This document shows positions 47,783 through 61,368 of a stretch of DNA of 64,000 nucleotides, one piece after another. The notes beneath the pieces are model-generated. The model made no database searches and had not been told where the DNA came from. It saw nothing but the letters and a program-made list of their open reading frames with translations. The position numbers and the translations under genes are program-made. The number at the start of each line of letters is the position of its first letter. Positions within the stretch are counted from its first letter, which is position 1. This DNA is from Eucommia ulmoides. Its lineage: Eukaryota > Streptophyta > Magnoliopsida > Garryales > Eucommiaceae. Location: assembly GCA_016647705.1 (NCBI GenBank), contig JAENRU010000484.1, positions 682,001-746,000 of the forward strand, given 5' to 3'.

Positions 47783-49690
47783 GATGCACTTTACCTATTT
47801 TTTACTTTTGAAAAAAGTTAAAACTAATTTTTTTAAAATTTATTGATTGATGTAGAACTGACATTCATGAATAGATCAAGACTATTGATTGGTAAGACTA
47901 AAAATCTCTAGTAGGAAGGTTGTACCACATTTTTCATGTTGACTGATTTTATCATGTAGAGGTTATTTTTTATTTTATTTTTTTAATGCATTTTTCAATA
48001 CACATTGCAATGACCAAATGGCATTCAATTATGTGATTTTTATTTTTTAATTTAATTTTTTATTTTAAGATGCTTGAATTATGCAATCACTTCCAGTCCC
48101 TCAATATCATAATCGCTTCTGATCCATCCTGATATGATTTTATAGATTTTAATTATTAATAGGGATTTTAATTATTAATAGGGATGTTCGTGGCTTGGGG
48201 TCTGCCCAACCTATTAACTATTTTTTAGGACTTAAATTTTAGTTTATTTTTAATGTATTTTTCAGTTACAACCAAAAAATTAGTTGAATATCATTAAAAA
48301 TTATATTAAAACAATATTACTGAGAAAATATTTGAAAGTAAGCTTAAAAATTAGGGGTAAAAAGTGCAATTTTCCCATCAAATTTCCTTTCCCACCATGG
48401 GAGAGAGAACACTAAACAAATTTGGCATGAATAAATAGCCTTTTATCCCCTCATTCCTTCGCCTAATTATCACCTTATCTTTCTTCAAACAGATACACTT
48501 TATCTATTTTTAATTTTGAAGAAAGCGAGAAATCAATTTTTTTCTGTTTAAATTAATGGAATAGGCATGGAAATAAAATTTTCATCTAATTTTTCTATTA
48601 AATAGAAAAAATTGTTCATTTATTTTAATTTTGATTTAATTTTTTTATCATAAATATTTTTCAAAGATTAAAATAAGGAAACGATTTTGTCTATTTCATC
48701 CAATAATTGGATGACAATTTAGTTTCATCAATTTTCAAGCATATTCCGTTAATTTAAACGGATGAAAAAAGTTAATTCTCGCTTTGTTCAAAAGTAAGCA
48801 TAAAAGTGTAATTTTCCCATTAAATTTCCTTGAGATCACTAATGGCATTAGTAAATTGCCTTTTATCCCCTCATTACTTTATCTAATTATCACTTTATCC
48901 CCTTTCACTTCAAAAAAATGCATTTTACAAATTTTTACTCTTGAACAAAGTCAGTAACTATCTTTTTTTATCTAAATTAACTGAATATGCATGAAATTAA
49001 AATTTTCATCTAATTTTTTGATGTTATAGACAAAATTGTCCCTTTATTTTAATTTTGATTTAATTTTTTATCATAAATATCTTTAAAAATTAAATTAAAA
49101 CTAAGATAATGGGACAATTTTGTCTATAGCATCAAAAATAAGCATGAAGTTTGAGGGTAAAAAGTGCAATTTTCCCATCAAAATTCCATTTCCACCGGCA
49201 TGAGTAAGTTGCCTTTTATCCCCTCATTACTTTGCGTACTTATCAACTTATTCCTTTTCACTTTTCAGTTTAAAAAGATCCACTTTACCTATTTATATAG
49301 GTAAATACCTCCGAACAAAGTGAAAAACTATTTTTTTTTTATTTAAATTAACATAATGTGCATGAAATTAAATTTTTTATCTAACTTTCAATGAAATAAA
49401 CAAAATTGTCTATTTATTTTAATTTTGATTCAATTTTTTTCATAATATTTTTATTTTTAAAATTATAAATTAAAATTAACATAAAGGGACTATTTTGCCT
49501 ATTTTATCCAACAATCGGATGGAAATTTAGTTCCATCTATTTTTAAGCATTTTTCATTAATTCGGACAGAAAATAATCAATTTATCACCATGTTCAAATG
49601 TAGAAGTAGATAAAATGTGATTTTTCAAAGTGGAAAGAAATAAAATGATAATTAGGTAAAGTAAAATAAGATAAAAGGCAATTTACCCTA
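47783..49690. repeat. Cluster of related AT-rich TIR repeats, about 350-440 bp each
   Basis: The phrase GTAAAAAGTGCAATTTTCCC recurs near 48357, 48796 and 49153, each followed by GCCTTTTATCCCCTCATTAC and a TCTAATTATCAC stretch. The block near 49620-49690 is the reverse complement of that opening, so the family has inverted ends. An earlier member (46260-46350 plus 47783 onward) is the one split by the Mutator-like element. Confidence 0.6.
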
Positions 49691-49919
49691 AAAAATTCTC
49701 AAGTGACATTTAGCAACAAAATTGGAATAAATTTACTAAATCATCCCTTTACAATTCATAATACTTATTCACTTTTTTTTTCCCGTGGACACCATACATA
49801 TAAAACACTAAAAAAAAAAAAAAAACTTTTGTCAAAAAAAAAATTCAAATGCCAATATGAGAAAAAAATAAAAAATTGAAACATACTAAGCTTGTGGTAA
49901 AAAAAATTATTTTTTTTGT

Positions 49920-52900
49920 CTAGATGCTGCTAGAGTCCCTTCCGAAAATGAAACGTCGACCCCAATCGGATATGACCAATGCCCTTGTTCTCCAACTGAT
50001 TAGCTTACTGAAAATAAAAATAAAAATATTATAAAGTTTATTAGTTTTTGTATCTATTATTAAATTTAGGGTTTTTGCACCGCGAAATTGAAATTTTAGT
50101 TCAAAATCAACGTATTACTGTGATTTTTTTATAAGTCTAAAATTAGTATCAAATATCCAATTTACCGTACGTCATAAAAGTTACTGTAAATTTTACATTA
50201 AAAAAAAATTATAATATAATAATTTTAGTATAGTGCGTCAATTGTATGGGCTAAAATTTTATTTTGTAGGTTAATAAAAACCTTTTCAATTTATTGATTG
50301 ATGCAGAAGTGACAACCCATTAATGGATCCAGATAATGATTGCTAGATTTTTAATCTAGGAAAATTTGATGAAAGGTCCCATTCCATAAAATCTTCACTC
50401 TGTGGGGTCTTGTAATAGTGATTTTTTAACATATAATATGATCCTAACGAAGTGATTTTTTGAATCTTTGGATCTCTCAACAAGATTCCCAAAAATCTAT
50501 GATATGAAAGTTGTACCAGATTTTTTGGGTTGTCTTCCATCCAAATTTTACCATGTAGAAGCTATTTTTTTATTTTTTAATTAGTATTATTACCATGTAG
50601 ACAGTCAATTATTTGATTTTTCCATTTTAGGACACTTTTAATTATTAATTTTATAGGGGTGGCAAGTGTCACCAAATTTAATATAGGGTTAACAACAATT
50701 TGTCCCTTATGATTTGCTCGAATTGTACTTTAGACTCTTATTATATTTTCATGTAAGTGTTAAATATTTAACAGAATACAGAAAATAATAACATTACCCT
50801 TATATCCTTCCTGATTTGGGAGAATAAAGGAAAGGAGAAAACATAGAGGTGAACATATATCATCCGACTTAACTTGGCATATAAATATTAAATAATTTGT
50901 TAATTGGACTTTGTAAGATTTGATTGTTAACTTTAACGAAAACTACAACCGTTGCACTCTAATCTGAATCATAAGAGGATAAGTGATGATGAAAATACCA
51001 CATAAAGTGCAATTCGATTAAACTACACAGGATAAAGTATTTTTTTTTTTCTTCGAAATTTCTAACTTCTACTTTTGACTCCTTGTATTTAAATTCTTGC
51101 AGCGAGTTTCACTTTTAAGTTATGTTTGGGTAAAGGATTTGGAAGAGGGATTTCATTTGTTCAAAGGATTTCACAAATTATTTTTAGCAAATTCTTTGTT
51201 TGGGTACTGTTATGAGAGAATTGTAAAATCCATTCATTTGTAAAATATGAGAATAAGAGGAATTTGCAAAATTCTTTCAAAACACATGTTATTTTTAAAT
51301 CATTCCAAGTGGAAATTTGTTATTTTTTCAATTCTTCATCAATTTTACTTCAATCCCATTTGTTATTTTGTAACTATATGAATTTTAAAATTCTCTCTTT
51401 TCTCTATATATTATATAATAAAACTATATTTATAAAATATGTATAAAAATCATATTAATAATAAAAATGATGTATAATTAAAGTTATTTTATTCAAATTA
51501 TATTACTAAAATAAGTATAAAAATTATATTATAAGATAATACTTTTATATTTTTTTAATATTAAAATTTAATAGATTTTAAAATTCTACATATAAATATT
51601 TGTTTATCCAAATAAGAGAATTATAAAATTACACTATCAAATTTTTCATTTAAAAAAAAATTATGATAAATTTTCAAAATTTAGAATTTTGAAATCTCAT
51701 CATTTACAAATTCTACCCATTTTTATAATAGTAGCAGGAGTGAGATTTTACCTTGCATAAACAGAATACCATAGCCATTGGGTGCTGTGGCCAATGGAAA
51801 CCCAATCTCCTGGAAGTTGGGCTGCTGTTTGTTCTCCTCCCAATGGTGCGAATTGTCCAAAATGCTTGTACCTTCAACAAGTTCATATATTCACATTATT
51901 TATTTATTTTTTGGAATTCTATATTGAAATAATTGGTGATTAGTTTCAGGGGTATAATTTATTATTAGTCTCGTTTAAAACATAAGTTTTAACTTAGTTC
52001 CTTAAATTAATTTTTATTGACGTATTAATCTTACATATACTCGTATCTGTGTAATATTATTACATGCACCTGTGTAATATTAATTACAGGTTACAAATTA
52101 CATATAATATAATTATATTATATGTACTTATATAGTATTTGTTACATCTAACAAATATTTTACATCCGTCTTTTTTTAATGCGCGGAACTAAAATATAAA
52201 TTGCAAGTGCGTAAGAGTTTTTTTTTAAAATTAAGGATAAAACAAGGGAATTGCTACAAAACACTCTTTTATATTATATTTATAGATATGGAGAAATTAT
52301 TTTTTAATCATTGTAAACTTATATTTTCAGTCTTTATCAATATTGTAATTAACATTAACTATGATATTAAATACAAATTCGATACTAACTAATTAATATT
52401 AGTTAGATAGATTCAATTTATTTGATGTTAATTTAAAAACTAAAAGATAAAAAAAAAAAAAAGGTGAAGAAAATATTACACGTAACTAGTTTGAGGAATA
52501 CTCTAATAAATTTTTTTAAAAAAAACAAAAAAATAAAAAAGGCAGGTATTTTAGGAAAATATAATTCTTTCGGGGGTCAATCTTTTTTGTTTTTTGTTTT
52601 TTTTTTTTGAAAGAAATTTGATCAATTTTTGAAGGAAAATCTAACAATTTTTCCTGCAAAATGAAAAAAGGCATATATTTTAGGAAAATATAATTATCTT
52701 GGGGGGGTTCAATCTGTTAATTTTTTTGGTAAAATAAATTAGTTTTTTTTTTCTGTCCTGGCCACAAAATTTAATTCACTGTTCATCTAACCTACTTGGT
52801 ACAATAATTTTTTAAGAAATCCAAGCATCATGTTAAAAGTCTGAAACTATTGCGCGCTATAAAAGTTACTGCAATTTTTTACATAGAATAATTACAGTGA

Positions 52901-55900
52901 CTTTTATGCGGTAGAGTAATTTTAAACTTCTAAAATAATTATTGTACCACGTGACTTGCATGGCAAAAATCCCAAAAAATAAGACCGATTCGATATTTAC
53001 CTGAAAGGATGAAAGCGGTGGCGGCCTGAACCCCTGAACCGAAGAGGTCCCTCTGGATTCATCTCACACTCCTCCATGCGGTTGAAGCAATCGGCAAGAT
53101 AAGCGCCTTGTTGAGCCGCAACCTTGAATAAAATCATCAAACTTAGGGGTAAAAAGCGTGCAAAAATCTCAAAAATATCTAATAGAATTTAGCCCCCCGA
53201 CAACCAATTTTCTGAATCCACCGCTAACTCAAGTACCTGGGCAGTTGCTGGGAGATTCTTCATCTGAGAATCCACTTGGGAGAGTGCTTTTTTGAACTCT
53301 TCAACATCAACTTCCATGGATTCTTTTGCAGCATCCCCCTTGGAATCCTTTAACAGATCAACAAGGCTACTCATCTTCTTGTTCTTCAGATGGAGTTGTA
53401 CCTGAGGGTACCTCTCGCAGATGTCATCGAGGACTTCTTGAAATTCTTTGACCGTTAGTGTTCCTGAATTGTCCTTGTCTGCTTTGCTAAATATGGCTGC
53501 AATGTCTTCCTGGAAAAAGCAGAATAGAAGAGGAAGAAAGGAAAAACTCGAGAAATTTAGGCGGCGTTTGGTTAGTGTTTCTGCTTTTCTGTTTCTATTT
53601 TCAATAATAATTTAGGAAACATAAAAAGATAATGTGATTTGTACCATGACTTTTCGCTGATTGATTGTGGCGCAATCGCCAAGAGCATATATGCTATCAC
53701 AAAGTTCAACCCTCAACCATTCATCTGTCGCTAACGCACGTCGATTAGCCTGCAAAGCAAATAAAAAAGAAAAAAGAACCGTCTCGTCATGAGGTGGCCT
53801 TTGGAATAGAAACAATAATACTTGGAAAAAATATATTTTTGTTCCCAAAAATTTATTCCAAATATATGGGAACAGAACATGAACAAAAACAAAAACCTGG
53901 CCGATTTGCTTCATGAAATCCATTATGACGGGGCGGGTGCCAATACCAGTAGACCAAACAACCATTCCATAAGGCATAGAAGAGATTTCGCCGTTTTTCA
54001 CTTCTTTAGTTGAAATTTCTTTGTCCGATACTTTCACAACCATTGCCCCGGTTTTCAAATCAATACCATCTCTATGAAATTTTTCTTCTGCAAACGTCGT
54101 GATTCTTTTGTCAAACCTGCAAACCGAAAACATATATAATTTATGGGTTCTTCTTATATATTCCTCTATATTTTATTTGTATTTTTTTTAGGGAATTTTG
54201 TTGAGAGGTCGCAAGACTCAAAAAATCAATTTATAAGGACCAAATCATGTGTTAAAAAATCACTGTTACAAGACCCCGCAAAGTGATAGTTTTATGGAAT
54301 GGGATCTTTCACCAAATTTCTTTTTTTTTTTATTCTCTTTATAAATACTTTATCTATTTATTTTTTCATTATCAACTTATTTTTTAGTCGTATTGTAGCC
54401 AAGGTTAATTATGAAATCAAAATGGGAGATCCGCCAAAACTATGGTTTCTCCAATTTTATGGTCAAATTGCCAAAGTTTTGGTTTAGCCCTTCAACTTTT
54501 AAAACGTTTCAATTTGGCCAAACCACTCTTTCAAAAGTTTCAAAGAATATTCACAGGAATTCCTAACATAAAACCCGACAAAAGGGCTAGATTGAAAAGG
54601 TAAAAAAGTACAAGGGCTCAATCGAGAGGTTTATTATCATCAAAGACAATGACATTTTATCCCTCTTTGGTTTGACCAAATTGCACTTTACACCCCTATA
54701 GTATTTTTGTAAACACTTGGCTCAAACTAAAGTGCAACGATTACATTTTCCGTCAAATCTCAAAAAGTCAAAATTTATAAAAAAAATCATTTAATAGTTA
54801 TTGACATGCATACCACCAGGTCGGGTCAGATAATATCGATTTGTCCTTTACTTTTTTCCCTTTTCTTTATTCTCCAGGATCAAGACGAGACAGGTCAGGT
54901 CGGATATAAGGGTAACTTTGTCATTCCGTGAAATTTTGCTATTATTTAACAATTACACTTAAATTTGAATTACTAGAAAGATAAGTGATAACACACGAGT
55001 GTAAAGAAAGAAATTCTTACATGTTCAAGATATGATCTCCGGCCTCAAGAAGTGTGATCTTGACAAAATCTTTGACTTTAGGGTATAACTTAACCAAATC
55101 TTCAGTAACAAAATCATGAAGCTCAGCAGCAAACTCCACACCAGTCGGACCGCCACCAACAACAACAAACTGAAGAATTCTCTTTCGTTCTTCGTCGCTA
55201 AGGCTAGGAATGCTGGCTTTCTCAAAGCAGTTGATAACGGTCCCTCGAATCCTTTGAGCATCCTCTATTTCCTGCATCACAAGTTATTTCATGAATAAAA
55301 TAGCAAGAAATAAGCCATATATACATGGAACCTGTTGAGAAAATATTCGGTGGAACTATTTCGCCACATAAACAATCCTATATTGAGCGGCATACCCAGA
55401 AAATTGGTTGAGGGGATTAATTTTTTAGGGAATTTATTAAATATTTTTATAATTTCGTGTCAATTTATGTAAAATTTTAAGGGATTTTAATTGATCTTTT
55501 TAAAAAATATAGGGACAATAGTGAAAATTTTCAAAAACTTTTATTTAATATAACATTTAAAAAATTAAATTATCTTCCATTCAACTATATTTCTTTTGGT
55601 CAAAATTAAAAAATAAGAGAAAAATAAATTAAATCTACATTATTATATACTTATAATAAAATATTAACTATTTATGTATAATAAATATTAGCTATTTTTG
55701 TTTGGTAACTATTTTTATTTGGGATTTTTGGTATTTCTAAAAATATAAAAAATAAATTAAATAAAATATTTATGTTATAATCTCGAAAGTCGAAAATGTC
55801 CACCGATTCAACGAAATTCGAAAATTTTAGTTTTTTGACCAAATATATTAATCATGAAGAAGAAAAAAATTGTTGAGTGTTTATTATTTACTTAATAAAA

Positions 55901-58900
55901 TCTAAATCAACATTTGAGAATATTTCCAACCATTCTATGTTAAAAACCACATACATGTAAAATATGTCACGATTTATGAAATAGATTATGCAGATTTAAA
56001 AATTCAGTAAATTAATTTTGAATATTCTATTAGTTAGTTCAACTATTAATCATTAAAAAACCTTTTGTTGAGAGGTTAATGTTTAATTTTCAACAAAATC
56101 TAAATCAATGGTTACAAATGTCTCAAATGTAGAATATGTCCTAAGTTTGGCAGATGTTACCTTTAAGAAATGGCAATTTTCGACGACACCGGGCGTGTTA
56201 AATGTATTAGAACGGGCTCCCATGGCGATTACAAGGTAGTCATAGTCTACTACAAACTCCTCTTTCCCGTTCAAATTGGTGTTTGCATTTGATTGACAGT
56301 AAACTTTCTTGTTTTCTGCATCAATCTTGAGACATTCAGCTTCCCAGTAATGGATATCCATGTTTTTCTGCCATGGGAGAGTACAATGAAAGGCCTCCAC
56401 AATCAGTGAGTTATAGAAGGTGATGAGATCATGAATGAAATTTATGAATTAAGCCATAGTTATAAAAATTAGCAGGTATTTGTTTTGTGTTTCTGTTCCT
56501 GGAAAATTTGGAGCAGAAAAAGATATATGTGAATAACAAAAATCTGTTTTTTTGTTCTGTTCCCAGGTTTTTAGAACAAATTTACAGGAACAGAACAGAA
56601 AAATACTTGGTTTGTTCCAAGATTTATGCCTCTCTTTCAAGTTTTTAGGAACGGTAAAAGAAAATCCGATTACGAAAACACTAACTTAGCGTTGGTATAG
56701 TGATTTTGTTCCCGGATTTCAATTTCTATTCCCAAAAAATTGGTAAAGAATCCGAAATTTGGGAACAATTTTGTTATGTTCTCAAAATTTGTTGTAAACT
56801 GTGGGAAAATAACAGAAAGTTCTTTGTTTTTTGTTCTATAAAAACAGAAACAAAAAACATGTCTTAGCTTGCACATTATGAGACGCCCTATATAAACACC
56901 ATAAAGTTTCTTAATCATATCACTACAGTAACACAATTCAGGTCATTATGCTCATTATTTGAACCAAAAACAGTTACATGCCATGCTCATAACTGTTTTT
57001 AAGAAGTTTTGTGGGCAATTCTAGCCCCCTCCTTCCCTCTGATTCTCTTTCCCGTCTAAATACTCCGAAATATATATAAGAAAATATATAACAAGTAGAA
57101 GAAGAGGTTGAAATGCCCATAAAGTCCCCGAAAAAAATAGTTGTGTACATGATAGTTGATTATGTCGCCCAAAATTGTAATGGAGTTATTGATTTGGACT
57201 GCATTGATATGATTATAGAACTTCAGAGTATTATGTGTTTGAATTCAAACTATGGGAATCAAAGGAAAGTAATGGTCAAACTTCAAGGGTGCAAAAGTGT
57301 CAAACCCCTCCAAAAAAACACGAAACCATTGTTGTATTTATTCCCTATTTCTATTAAAATCGAAAGAAAGAAAGAAAAAAAGACAGAGTGAAGTATAACT
57401 ATACCTTCTTAACAATGTTGCGGATCGGTTCAACGATGCTGCGTGGTTCCACCGTTCCGCATGTAACACTTGGTAGCAAAGGAGTAAACGCAAAGTAATT
57501 TCTGGGCGATATAACCTGGACATCATATTGTGGATTCTTTAGATTCTTCAGAAAACTTGTTCCAGCCCAACCTGTTCCAAGAACCACCACCCTCTTCTTC
57601 TTGGTTTGAGCCTCAGTTGGATTATATATGTTCATTCCATCATTTGATTTCACCTCAGAGTATGCCAATAGGCCTCCACCACTGTCAAATTTGTATTAAG
57701 ATTGAGTGTGGTATGAAAACAAATTATATTAGAATTGCGATTACTAACAGATAAGATCAATCAATTCTATGAAAAATGACATATTTCGAACTAATATGAA
57801 AATATTAAGAAGTTAAAAGAAATATATATTTTAGAGTAATATGCAAATATTAAAAGTCAGGAAAGAAAAATTTAAATATGCCTAAACTTCTAATGATGTA
57901 TTTGTAATTTTGAATTATGAATATAAAATTTATTAAAAAATAAATTGAAAAGGTAATTACAAAATTACCACTCAATTAAGTTACTCAAACTGCTCACTCA
58001 CCCTTTTATATTAACTATAGATATAATTTAGAGCATGTTTGGTTTGGTTTTCGAAAGTCATTTTTCAAGATTTTGAAAATGGTTTTTCAGAATAATTTTT
58101 GGAAATTGCGTGAAGTTGTTTGTTCAGATTTTTGCACTTTGTACCCCTAAAGTTTTAGATTAATTCCACTTTAATCATTGTCTTTTCAATTTAAACGCTT
58201 TAAACCCTAAAGTATCTAAAATCGTGTTAGTTGAGTCCAAATCGTTAAATCACTCACGTGGACAATTTTTGTGCTGGACACGTGGATGATTCCATCAAAA
58301 ACAACAACGGTGTTACGATTTAGACTCACTTGACACGATTTAGATACTTTTGGGTTTAATGTCTTCAAATTGCAAGGATAGGGGCTAAAGTGAAATTTCT
58401 CTAAAACTTCAAGGGTGCAAAGTGCAAAAACCTTTTATTTGTTTTAATTATGGGGAAAAAATATGAAAAATAAAATATTTATCAATATCAATTATGTGTT
58501 AAAAATAGGAAAAAATTGATAAAAATTATTGAAATATGATGTTGAAAAAAGGAAATAATGATGATTTGTTGGGTGAATGTGTGGTGGAGAGAATTTATAG
58601 GAAAAAAAAATAGGAAATTTTTTTGTGGGCTCCCCATTTTATCAAAAAATAATTTTTTAAGGACCATATATTTTTTGACCATAAGTATCAACAAATATAT
58701 TTTTCCTAGATTACCCTTCTATAATTATAGAATTTACAAGAATTGTCATTTTACCATTTTTTTCAAAGCTTCTAAAACTAAAAAAACATATTTTTAAAAT
58801 TATACTTAATTTTATTTTTCTTAAAAATATAAAACTTCTTGTAAAAAAAGAAATTAGTTATTTAGATTTTTTTATTAGGGATAATTTTGTCATAATTTTT

Positions 58901-61368
58901 TTTTTAAGAATAGGATTTTAAAAGTTGTTTTATTTGGATAGTCCTTAAAAAGTTGTTTGATTCTAAAAAAAGGACATTTAAAAGAAAACTCCTAAAAAAT
59001 AACGATACAGAGACAAAATTGAAATTAAATTTATAAAACAATAAAAAAAATGGTCAATTAAATATAAATATGAAACTTAAAGAATACGAAATAAAATTTA
59101 ATTCAACCATTTTCAAAGTGGAAGTGTGAAATTTTCGAGCGTAGAAGTTTCCTCCCAAAACTTCTATCATCTAATCACATTCATCTATGCTGCCTAGATC
59201 AATTCTAACCCTCAATAAAAAAAGATATTTTAAATTTATATTATAGATATTTCAATTTTTTTTCCTTCACAAAGAAAAATAAAGTTCGACTTATCAACTT
59301 CAAAAATTTGCAAAAGAGAGGAATTTCAATAAAAGTCTAATAATGTATTTCTACTAATGTTGTAAAAGGCAAGGGAGGGTGTTGGGTGGGACATTTTGGC
59401 CTATTCGGGCCACGTAAGTCTAAGTCCAACGATGCATAAATTTTTAATATTTTAAAAATATTTATAGAATTAAAAAATATCAAAAAATAAATAAAATATA
59501 TATATAAAAAAATATATATAAATAAAATATAAGTTATGAACCATAAATAGTAATAATTGAAATTCAATTTTACTATTTAGCTATGTTATTAAATATTATT
59601 ATTTATTTTATTAACTATTTTATAACAACTAATAATCTTCAACTCCAATTTTTTTTTTTTTATTAATTTAAAAAATATATAAATTAGAGGAGACATGTGC
59701 TCTATTTCTAAATAAAACATATAAAAAAAGGTGCATGAGTTAATCCTAGTTTTCCTACACAATTCTCCTATTTCCATTGCTTCGTCTGAATGATAACTTC
59801 TACTATCCCAAACCTTGGTTGCACCTCCAACCTTCGAGATCTAGTGTACCGATGAAGTGATGAAGACATAGTCAAACGCACCAAATAGGTGGAAAATCAA
59901 GTTGTCGCTTTTAATTTTTCTGGTGATGAAAATACAGAGTGTAAGTCCTGTGAAACTTCGCCCAAACATCTGGGTGCAAGCCCAACTGAAAAATTACCCC
60001 CTCATCGCCCTGGGACAGTTTAGGACCGTTTCATCTCTGGACGAGACCTATGAACGCCTTTTACACCATTGATTTCTACACCTCCCCCATACAATTTTTG
60101 TTTTAGCCCACGGCGTGATATAATTGACCAACAACTCCAACACAAGTGATCTTTAGAGTGTAATAATGTAACCACTATTTTAGCTAAATAAACTCAAAAA
60201 AATTAAACTGTGTCATTTTTCTTAATTAGTTAAACAAGAGTCTTTCGTGCACATACATGAGCTATTTGGTGGATCCACATAAGGACCAGGGGACTCAAGT
60301 CTCTCGTTAACTTTTAATTTTTTAATTTTTTTTTTCATCCATATCTTTTATAAAAAATCAATTAAAACATTTAAAATTTTACCTATATACACTTGACTTG
60401 GATAAATATCTTGTAAACATCTGACAAAATTCAGTTCTCCTCAATCAATTTTTTGAATCCGTCCCCTCAATCAATTTTCTGAATCCGCCACTGATTAGAA
60501 ATCAATTTCTACACTCCAATTTGTAACTCTCCATCAAATAATCAACCATAACCAGGTATAATAACCTTCCACACCTCCATCAATAAATTTAAAATTCAAT
60601 TTCAATCGAGGTATCCGTAATTTGATCCAGACACATCTTATCGTATTATTATTAAAAGAAAAAGAAAGATCCACATAAGGACAGCGGGACTCAAGTCTTT
60701 CATCAACTTTTAATAAATTTCATTTTATCCCTATCTTTTAAAAAAAATCAATTAAGTTCTTTAAAATTTTACCTATATACAACTTATATAAATATCTAGT
60801 AAACATCTAACAAAATTTAGTTTCCCTCGATCAATTTTCCGATCGGCCACTCATTACAAATCCATATATTTGGATTTTACTATAAGGGGTGTCCGAACCA
60901 GCTTACAGCTTAAGGGCACCTCTATTAAAAACAGATGAAGGAGAGCAACATTCATAACAGAAATCATAAATTTGCAACCAATTGAACTCTGCAACTATCT
61001 CCTAACAGCGGCATTACTAGAGATCAAACTCATAGATCTCAAATTTAAAACTCAAATTCAAATAATCAAACATACGCAAATCAATCTACTGTTCCATTGA
61101 AAAGAACTTACGTATCAGCAATTACTCAAACAGAAAAAGAAAAACACATAACACGTAATCGGAAAAACAAGAAATCAAACCATAATTCAAGCCTAATTTT
61201 CAATTTCATCAACGAAAATTGAAATCAAATCGACTGAACAGAGCTAGAGGAGATGAATCAGAGGAAAACGATTTCATACCTGACGGTGAAAACAACGAGC
61301 AATCTAGTGAGAGAAGGACGATCTCTGAAAGGTCGAGAAATCCTCTCGTAGATATTCGCTCCGGCCAT
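49920..61368 (-). CDS. NDB2-like: External type II NADH dehydrogenase (NDB2-like), ten exons, intact
   Basis: It oxidises cytosolic NADH at the outer face of the inner mitochondrial membrane and reduces ubiquinone without pumping protons. Exons (minus): 61280-61368, 57405-57681, 56161-56367, 55021-55271, 53897-54116, 53645-53749, 53237-53509, 53001-53122, 51752-51871 and 49920-50007. They sum to 1,752 bases, 583 residues plus stop, with matching phases and GT-AG introns; Arabidopsis NDB2 has about the same length. The start MAGANIYERISRPFRDRPSL matches NDB N-termini. FAD motif GTGWAG is at residues 65-70 and the NADH motif GGGPTG at 230-235. Glu267 in LLEAG, at the end of the second beta strand, favours NADH over NADPH. 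A canonical EF-hand loop (DKDNSGTLTVKE, 394-405) predicts calcium control. The end is RDSSSI. Introns are full of repeats; the coding part looks undamaged. Confidence 0.95.
50285..50545. repeat. Dispersed intronic repeat (GGGGTCTTGTAATAGTGATT family)
   Basis: In NDB intron 9. Landmarks such as AAAGGTCCCATTCCATAAAA and GTGGGGTCTTGTAATAGTGA recur in reverse orientation at 54185-54310 in intron 4. A weaker relative lies at 47835-48000. Confidence 0.6.
50690..51040. repeat. TIR repeat in NDB intron 9
   Basis: The ends read as inverted TTTATCC/GGATAAAGT phrases. The middle (ATTACCCTTATATCC, GGAGAATAAAGGAAA) matches the reverse complement of 54800-54930. About 350 bases, non-coding. Confidence 0.55.
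51115..51740. other. AT-rich repeat-like intronic DNA
   Basis: A TATGTTTGGGTAAAGGATTT opening and a TTTGTTTATCCAAATAAG phrase near 51600 are roughly inverted, suggesting a decayed TIR element. The frame at 51264-51446 is not supported as a gene. Confidence 0.35.
53549..53640. repeat. Truncated relative of the 43566 TIR element
   Basis: GGCGGCGTTTGGTTAGTGTT in NDB intron 6 copies the terminal sequence of the element at 43566-45037, followed by a different, short T-rich body. Related end sequences also occur at about 53790-53895 and 56440-56700. Confidence 0.5.
54180..54980. repeat. Two dispersed repeats in NDB intron 4
   Basis: The left part (54185-54310) is the reverse complement of 50360-50490. 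The right part (54640-54980) belongs to the TIR family at 50690-51040, opposite in its core. Between them lies AT-rich DNA without coding signal. Confidence 0.55.
56440..56705. repeat. Short TIR-like repeat in NDB intron 2
   Basis: It begins near AGCCATAGTTATAAAAATTA and ends ACACTAACTTAGCGTTGGTA. Multiple TTTGTTCTGTTCCCAGG-type phrases inside recall the element at 53790-53895. Non-coding. Confidence 0.4.
58130..58436. mobile_element. Foldback MITE in NDB intron 1
   Basis: The left end (TTTTTGCACTTTGTACCCCT, AAAGTTTTAG) is the near reverse complement of the right end (AAACTTCAAGGGTGCAAAGT, GCAAAAA). The inner half also pairs, with ATCGTGTTAGTTGAG against its complement. The total is about 305 bases. 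The target duplication is not certain. Confidence 0.65.
60264..60856. repeat. Direct duplication of about 190-230 bp in NDB intron 1
   Basis: The segment 60264-60492 (GATCCACATAAGGACCAGGG, then TTTTACCTATATACACTTGA, ending CAATTTTCTGAATCCGCCA) recurs at 60669-60856 with moderate divergence. The CAATTTTCTGAATCCGCCA end also appears near 53200 and, inverted, near 55390, so it is the edge of a dispersed element. Confidence 0.6.

Noticed and set aside
57113-57391. Plus-strand frame of 92 codons in NDB intron 2
   Set aside because: It lies between well-defined exons on the opposite strand, has no domain and ends in a low-complexity Lys/Glu tail.
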